A stretch of DNA of 5,853 nt, taken from JBDRLH01 sp043813215. Its GTDB lineage: Bacteria; Patescibacteriota; Minisyncoccia; Minisyncoccales; JAQTPW01. The translations under genes and the position numbers were made by a program. This document shows, in pieces, positions 4,478 through 5,853 of this stretch (the first letter of the stretch is position 1; every line of letters starts with the position of its first letter). Where the stretch lies: positions 1 through 5,853 of the forward strand of contig JBDRLH010000029.1 of NCBI GenBank assembly GCA_043813215.1. Direction: 5' to 3'. The notes below the pieces were generated by a model. The model was given only the letters and a program-made list of their open reading frames with translations, ran no database searches and was not told the DNA's origin.

Positions 4478-4505
4478 TTTACATTTTTTATAAATTTGAT
4501 AAGTT
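4478..4505 (+). promoter_or_regulatory. Weak candidate promoter for the peptide/structured-RNA locus
   Basis: TTTACA (4478-4483, 5/6 to the -35 box) is followed after 16 bp by TAAGTT (4500-4505, only 3/6 to the -10 box). The whole stretch 4434-4530 is very AT-rich, so such matches are expected by chance; expression by read-through from the array is equally possible. Confidence 0.2.
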
Positions 4506-4530
4506 AAAAAAATAGGAAATGCAAAAGAAA

Positions 4531-4535
4531 GGAGG
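4531..4535 (+). promoter_or_regulatory. Strong Shine-Dalgarno GGAGG before a short ORF
   Basis: AAAGGAGG (4528-4535) is a near-perfect anti-16S match, 5 bp before the ATG at 4541. It is by far the best ribosome binding site in the window, which supports translation of the short ORF behind it. Confidence 0.6.
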
Positions 4536-4540
4536 TGAAA

Positions 4541-4618
4541 ATGCTCTTTTTCAGGGCTGACGTGCCGTCTATTACCCGGTATGCTCGTCCTGCAACGGCT
4601 TACGGTTCCGGGCCGTAA
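4541..4618 (+). CDS. Putative 25-aa peptide ending GSGP, possible leader peptide
   Basis: Short ORF with the best ribosome binding site of the window (GGAGG at 4531-4535). The 25-residue product starts MLFF, holds several Arg, Tyr and Pro, and ends Gly-Ser-Gly-Pro just before TAA. It is not a signal peptide or a membrane segment. Its length and the Pro-stop ending recall regulatory nascent peptides such as TnaC (24 residues, Pro before stop) and, less closely, the Gly-Pro arrest point of SecM; the specific arrest residues of those peptides are not present. The coding stretch overlaps complementary segments that can form stems, and an intrinsic terminator follows 25 bp after the stop, so translation could affect folding of the transcript. 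The ORF may instead be an accident within an RNA gene. No homologue recognised. Confidence 0.4.
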   Translation: MLFFRADVPSITRYARPATAYGSGP

Positions 4619-4626
4619 AAGCCCTG
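4552..4626 (+). ncRNA. Candidate structured RNA (three-helix fold)
   Basis: Three complementary pairs suggest a closed fold: an outer 7-bp helix CAGGGCT (4552-4558) with AGCCCTG (4620-4626), an inner helix GCCGT (4564-4568) with ACGGC (4595-4599), and a hairpin TTACGG (4600-4605) with CCGTAA (4613-4618) around a 7-nt loop. The stretch is much more GC-rich than the DNA around it, which is common for functional RNA in AT-rich genomes. A linker and then the terminator at 4644 follow. It could be a riboswitch-like or attenuator leader, or an independent small RNA; I do not recognise a known class. It overlaps the 25-codon ORF, so stems and translation would compete. Confidence 0.45.
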
Positions 4627-4643
4627 CCACAGCTACCATCAAA

Positions 4644-4675
4644 CCGGAGAGAATCTTCCTCTCCGGGTTTTATTT
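4644..4675 (+). terminator. Intrinsic terminator after the peptide/RNA locus
   Basis: A perfect 8-bp stem CCGGAGAG (4644-4651) / CTCTCCGG (4659-4666) with a 7-nt loop is followed by TTTTATTT (4668-4675). It ends the transcript before the last gene, which has its own promoter. Confidence 0.9.
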
Positions 4676-4685
4676 ACAAGACCTT

Positions 4686-4724
4686 AAATCGTCTTTTTAG
4701 CGGTTTTTTGGTCCTTGACGATTT
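4686..4724 (+). repeat. 8-bp inverted repeat overlapping the -35 box (possible operator)
   Basis: AAATCGTC (4686-4693) and GACGATTT (4717-4724) are exact reverse complements, 23 bp apart. The right arm covers most of the -35 element TTGACG and the start of the spacer, a position where a bound dimer would block RNA polymerase. No regulator gene is in the window. Confidence 0.4.
4700..4712 (+). repeat. 13-bp direct repeat, copy B
   Basis: GCGGTTTTTTGGT, identical to 3069-3081. Here it lies between the terminator and the promoter of the last gene. Both copies sit between a terminator and the following gene, so they may share an origin, such as the same element end. Confidence 0.45.
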
Positions 4725-4742
4725 TGTTAGAAGTTGTATAAT
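4715..4742 (+). promoter_or_regulatory. Near-consensus promoter giving a leaderless mRNA
   Basis: TTGACG (4715-4720, 5/6) and TATAAT (4737-4742, perfect) are 16 bp apart. The expected start of transcription, about 7 bp after the -10 box, falls on the ATG at 4749, so the mRNA would have little or no 5' leader. It also rules out the in-frame TTG at 4734 as the start, since that lies upstream of the transcript. Confidence 0.8.
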
Positions 4743-4748
4743 AAAAAA

Positions 4749-5849
4749 ATGCAATATCTTCTTTTTTTTGTCGCGGCTGTTGCTATTTTTGCGAATTATT
4801 TCCTTACCAGCGAGTCCGGGAATCTGCAAAACAAGCAAGAGGCGACATTGCCTCCGACAATTGAAAAATCAATAAAGGGCGCCAGCACGGGCGCTGGAAC
4901 GGAGTCGGCTCCGGGCTTTTTGCTCGATACTTTTATAGCTTCAGGCCCCGATGAAGGAGAGGTTGTTTATAATTTAAACAAGGTTGTTTTTAAATTCAGC
5001 GGCATTTCCACGCTGGCACAGGGAAATGGAGTTTCTTATGAAACGAAAATTATCGGCTTGGATTCCCAATGGCAGCCGAATAGCTCGGGAGAAAGAGTCG
5101 TTGAATTTCCGGCGAGCAGCAAAGAATACACTTTTTTGGCCCGGACAAAAGCCGGCGGATATTACGATACCACTCCGGCTAGAAGAACTTTTCAGATAAA
5201 AGTACCGGATAACTACGGGAAAGTAAGAATCTCGGGCATTTCCTTAAAATCGATCAATCTGACGGTTAATTTGAAAAAAGGAGAAAATCTTAATATTTCC
5301 GGCTGGAAAATAGTAAGCAAGAACGGAGAATTTGTCATTCCTCAAGCGGCAAAAATATACCCCTTTTCGAATTCGGGATCAGCTGAAAATACTTTCGTGG
5401 CAAGCGGTGAAAGCATTTATATCAAAAACGATATCAGCCCGCTTGGCACTAGTTTGGCTTTTAAACCCAATAAGTGTTTCGGTTATCTGGGGTCTTACAG
5501 CTCAAATTTTCCGTTTTCTTATTCAAAAATTTGTCCCAGAATAGACGAAGATGATATTTGCAATTTTAGCCCAAGCTGCCGGGCGTTGATACTGAGACTG
5601 AACAGCTGTAGTCAGCCGGCCTTTTCTACGGTAGAATATCCTTTTTGCTGGGAATATGTGAGCGATTATACTTCTAAAAATTTGAATTATAACGGTTGTA
5701 TCAACAATTATATCAGAGACAGCGATTTTTTCGGAAGCACTTGGTATATTTACACCAGTTTTTTACCGGTCTGCGATTGCGGCGACGATACCGTTTACCT
5801 TTATGACCAAAACGGATTTTTAGTGGCCAAGCGGGATTATAATTTATAG
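4749..5849 (+). CDS. Membrane-anchored protein with Ig-like and lamin-tail-like domains (366 aa)
   Basis: Cell-surface protein. Residues 3-19 form one hydrophobic segment without a clear cleavage site, so a membrane anchor or uncleaved signal is likely. A Gly/Ser/Thr/Pro linker (about 21-60) leads to a beta-rich Ig/fibronectin-like region (about 61-152, 'GLDSQWQP', 'YTFLARTKAGGYYD', ending 'TFQIKV'). Then comes a lamin-tail-like domain (about 157-235) with the hallmark 'VRISGISLKSINLTVNLKKGENLNISGWKI' and 'FVIPQA', closing with 'IYIKNDISPLG'. The end (240-366) holds all nine cysteines (243, 262, 271, 277, 287, 300, 317, 342, 344), suggesting disulfides outside the cell. I remember such lamin-tail proteins from Parcubacteria-like genomes; their function is unknown, with adhesion or envelope structure possible. 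ATG 4749 is preferred over TTG 4734 because the latter lies in the promoter. No junction repeat follows the stop, so it lies outside the array. Confidence 0.8.
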   Translation: MQYLLFFVAAVAIFANYFLTSESGNLQNKQEATLPPTIEKSIKGASTGAGTESAPGFLLDTFIASGPDEGEVVYNLNKVVFKFSGISTLAQGNGVSYETKIIGLDSQWQPNSSGERVVEFPASSKEYTFLARTKAGGYYDTTPARRTFQIKVPDNYGKVRISGISLKSINLTVNLKKGENLNISGWKIVSKNGEFVIPQAAKIYPFSNSGSAENTFVASGESIYIKNDISPLGTSLAFKPNKCFGYLGSYSSNFPFSYSKICPRIDEDDICNFSPSCRALILRLNSCSQPAFSTVEYPFCWEYVSDYTSKNLNYNGCINNYIRDSDFFGSTWYIYTSFLPVCDCGDDTVYLYDQNGFLVAKRDYNL

Positions 5850-5853
5850 AGCA

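Noticed and set aside
4552..4629. Possible tRNA: 75-nt domain closed by a 7-bp helix, a hairpin with TTC at its loop start near the 3' side, and CCA after the helix
   Set aside because: The hairpin loop (TTCCGGG) lacks the conserved T-loop A, two extra bases separate it from the outer helix, position 8 is not T, and no D-arm or 7-nt anticodon loop can be placed.
4430..4642. Minus-strand 70-codon open frame across the peptide/RNA locus
   Set aside because: No ribosome binding site or recognisable domain; it is the antisense of the stems and terminator-proximal DNA and would run against every other gene.

Overview
The window looks like a piece of a small, AT-rich bacterial genome. The best guess is a member of the Candidate Phyla Radiation (Patescibacteria, Parcubacteria-like). 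This rests on the compact gene order, on several genes with no Shine-Dalgarno sequence, and on a membrane-anchored protein with a lamin-tail-like domain of a kind I associate with that group. It is an inference; no marker gene is present. All genes read on the + strand.

Positions 43-4433 form a gene-cassette-like array. A near-identical 14-bp motif (TAATCAAAATTTAG, seven copies, one with a single substitution) sits at almost every gene junction. It supplies the stop codon of the gene before it and lies 4 to 16 bp before the start of the next gene. The cassettes carry small soluble proteins with unrelated functions: a 67-aa Cys-rich protein, an HD-domain phosphohydrolase, an SGNH/GDSL hydrolase, a HAD-like protein without the usual nucleophile, an M24-family metallopeptidase and an iron-sulfur-flavoprotein-like reductase. 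They share no obvious pathway; what they share is the repeat. No integrase, recombinase or transposase is in the window.

One cassette junction (after 1938) appears to have been split by about 1.1 kb of different character (about 1950-3094). This segment has its own promoter, a Shine-Dalgarno sequence, a more GC-rich gene for an exported beta-rich protein, and a strong intrinsic terminator. It is flanked by a 14-bp direct repeat (13/14 identical), so that the same TAGG-TAAAACATG context occurs before the insert and at the start of the M24 gene. A perfect 13-bp inverted repeat brackets the exported-protein gene inside it.

After the last repeat (4434-4748) comes a non-cassette region. It holds a strong Shine-Dalgarno sequence, a possible 25-codon peptide ending Gly-Ser-Gly-Pro-stop, several complementary stems that suggest a structured RNA, an intrinsic terminator, and then a near-consensus promoter. 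That promoter is so close to the next start codon that the mRNA of the last gene (N-terminal membrane anchor, Ig-like region, lamin-tail-like domain, Cys-rich end) would be leaderless or nearly so.

The main candidate for something undescribed is the 14-bp repeat cassette system. Second is the peptide/structured-RNA locus at 4531-4675.
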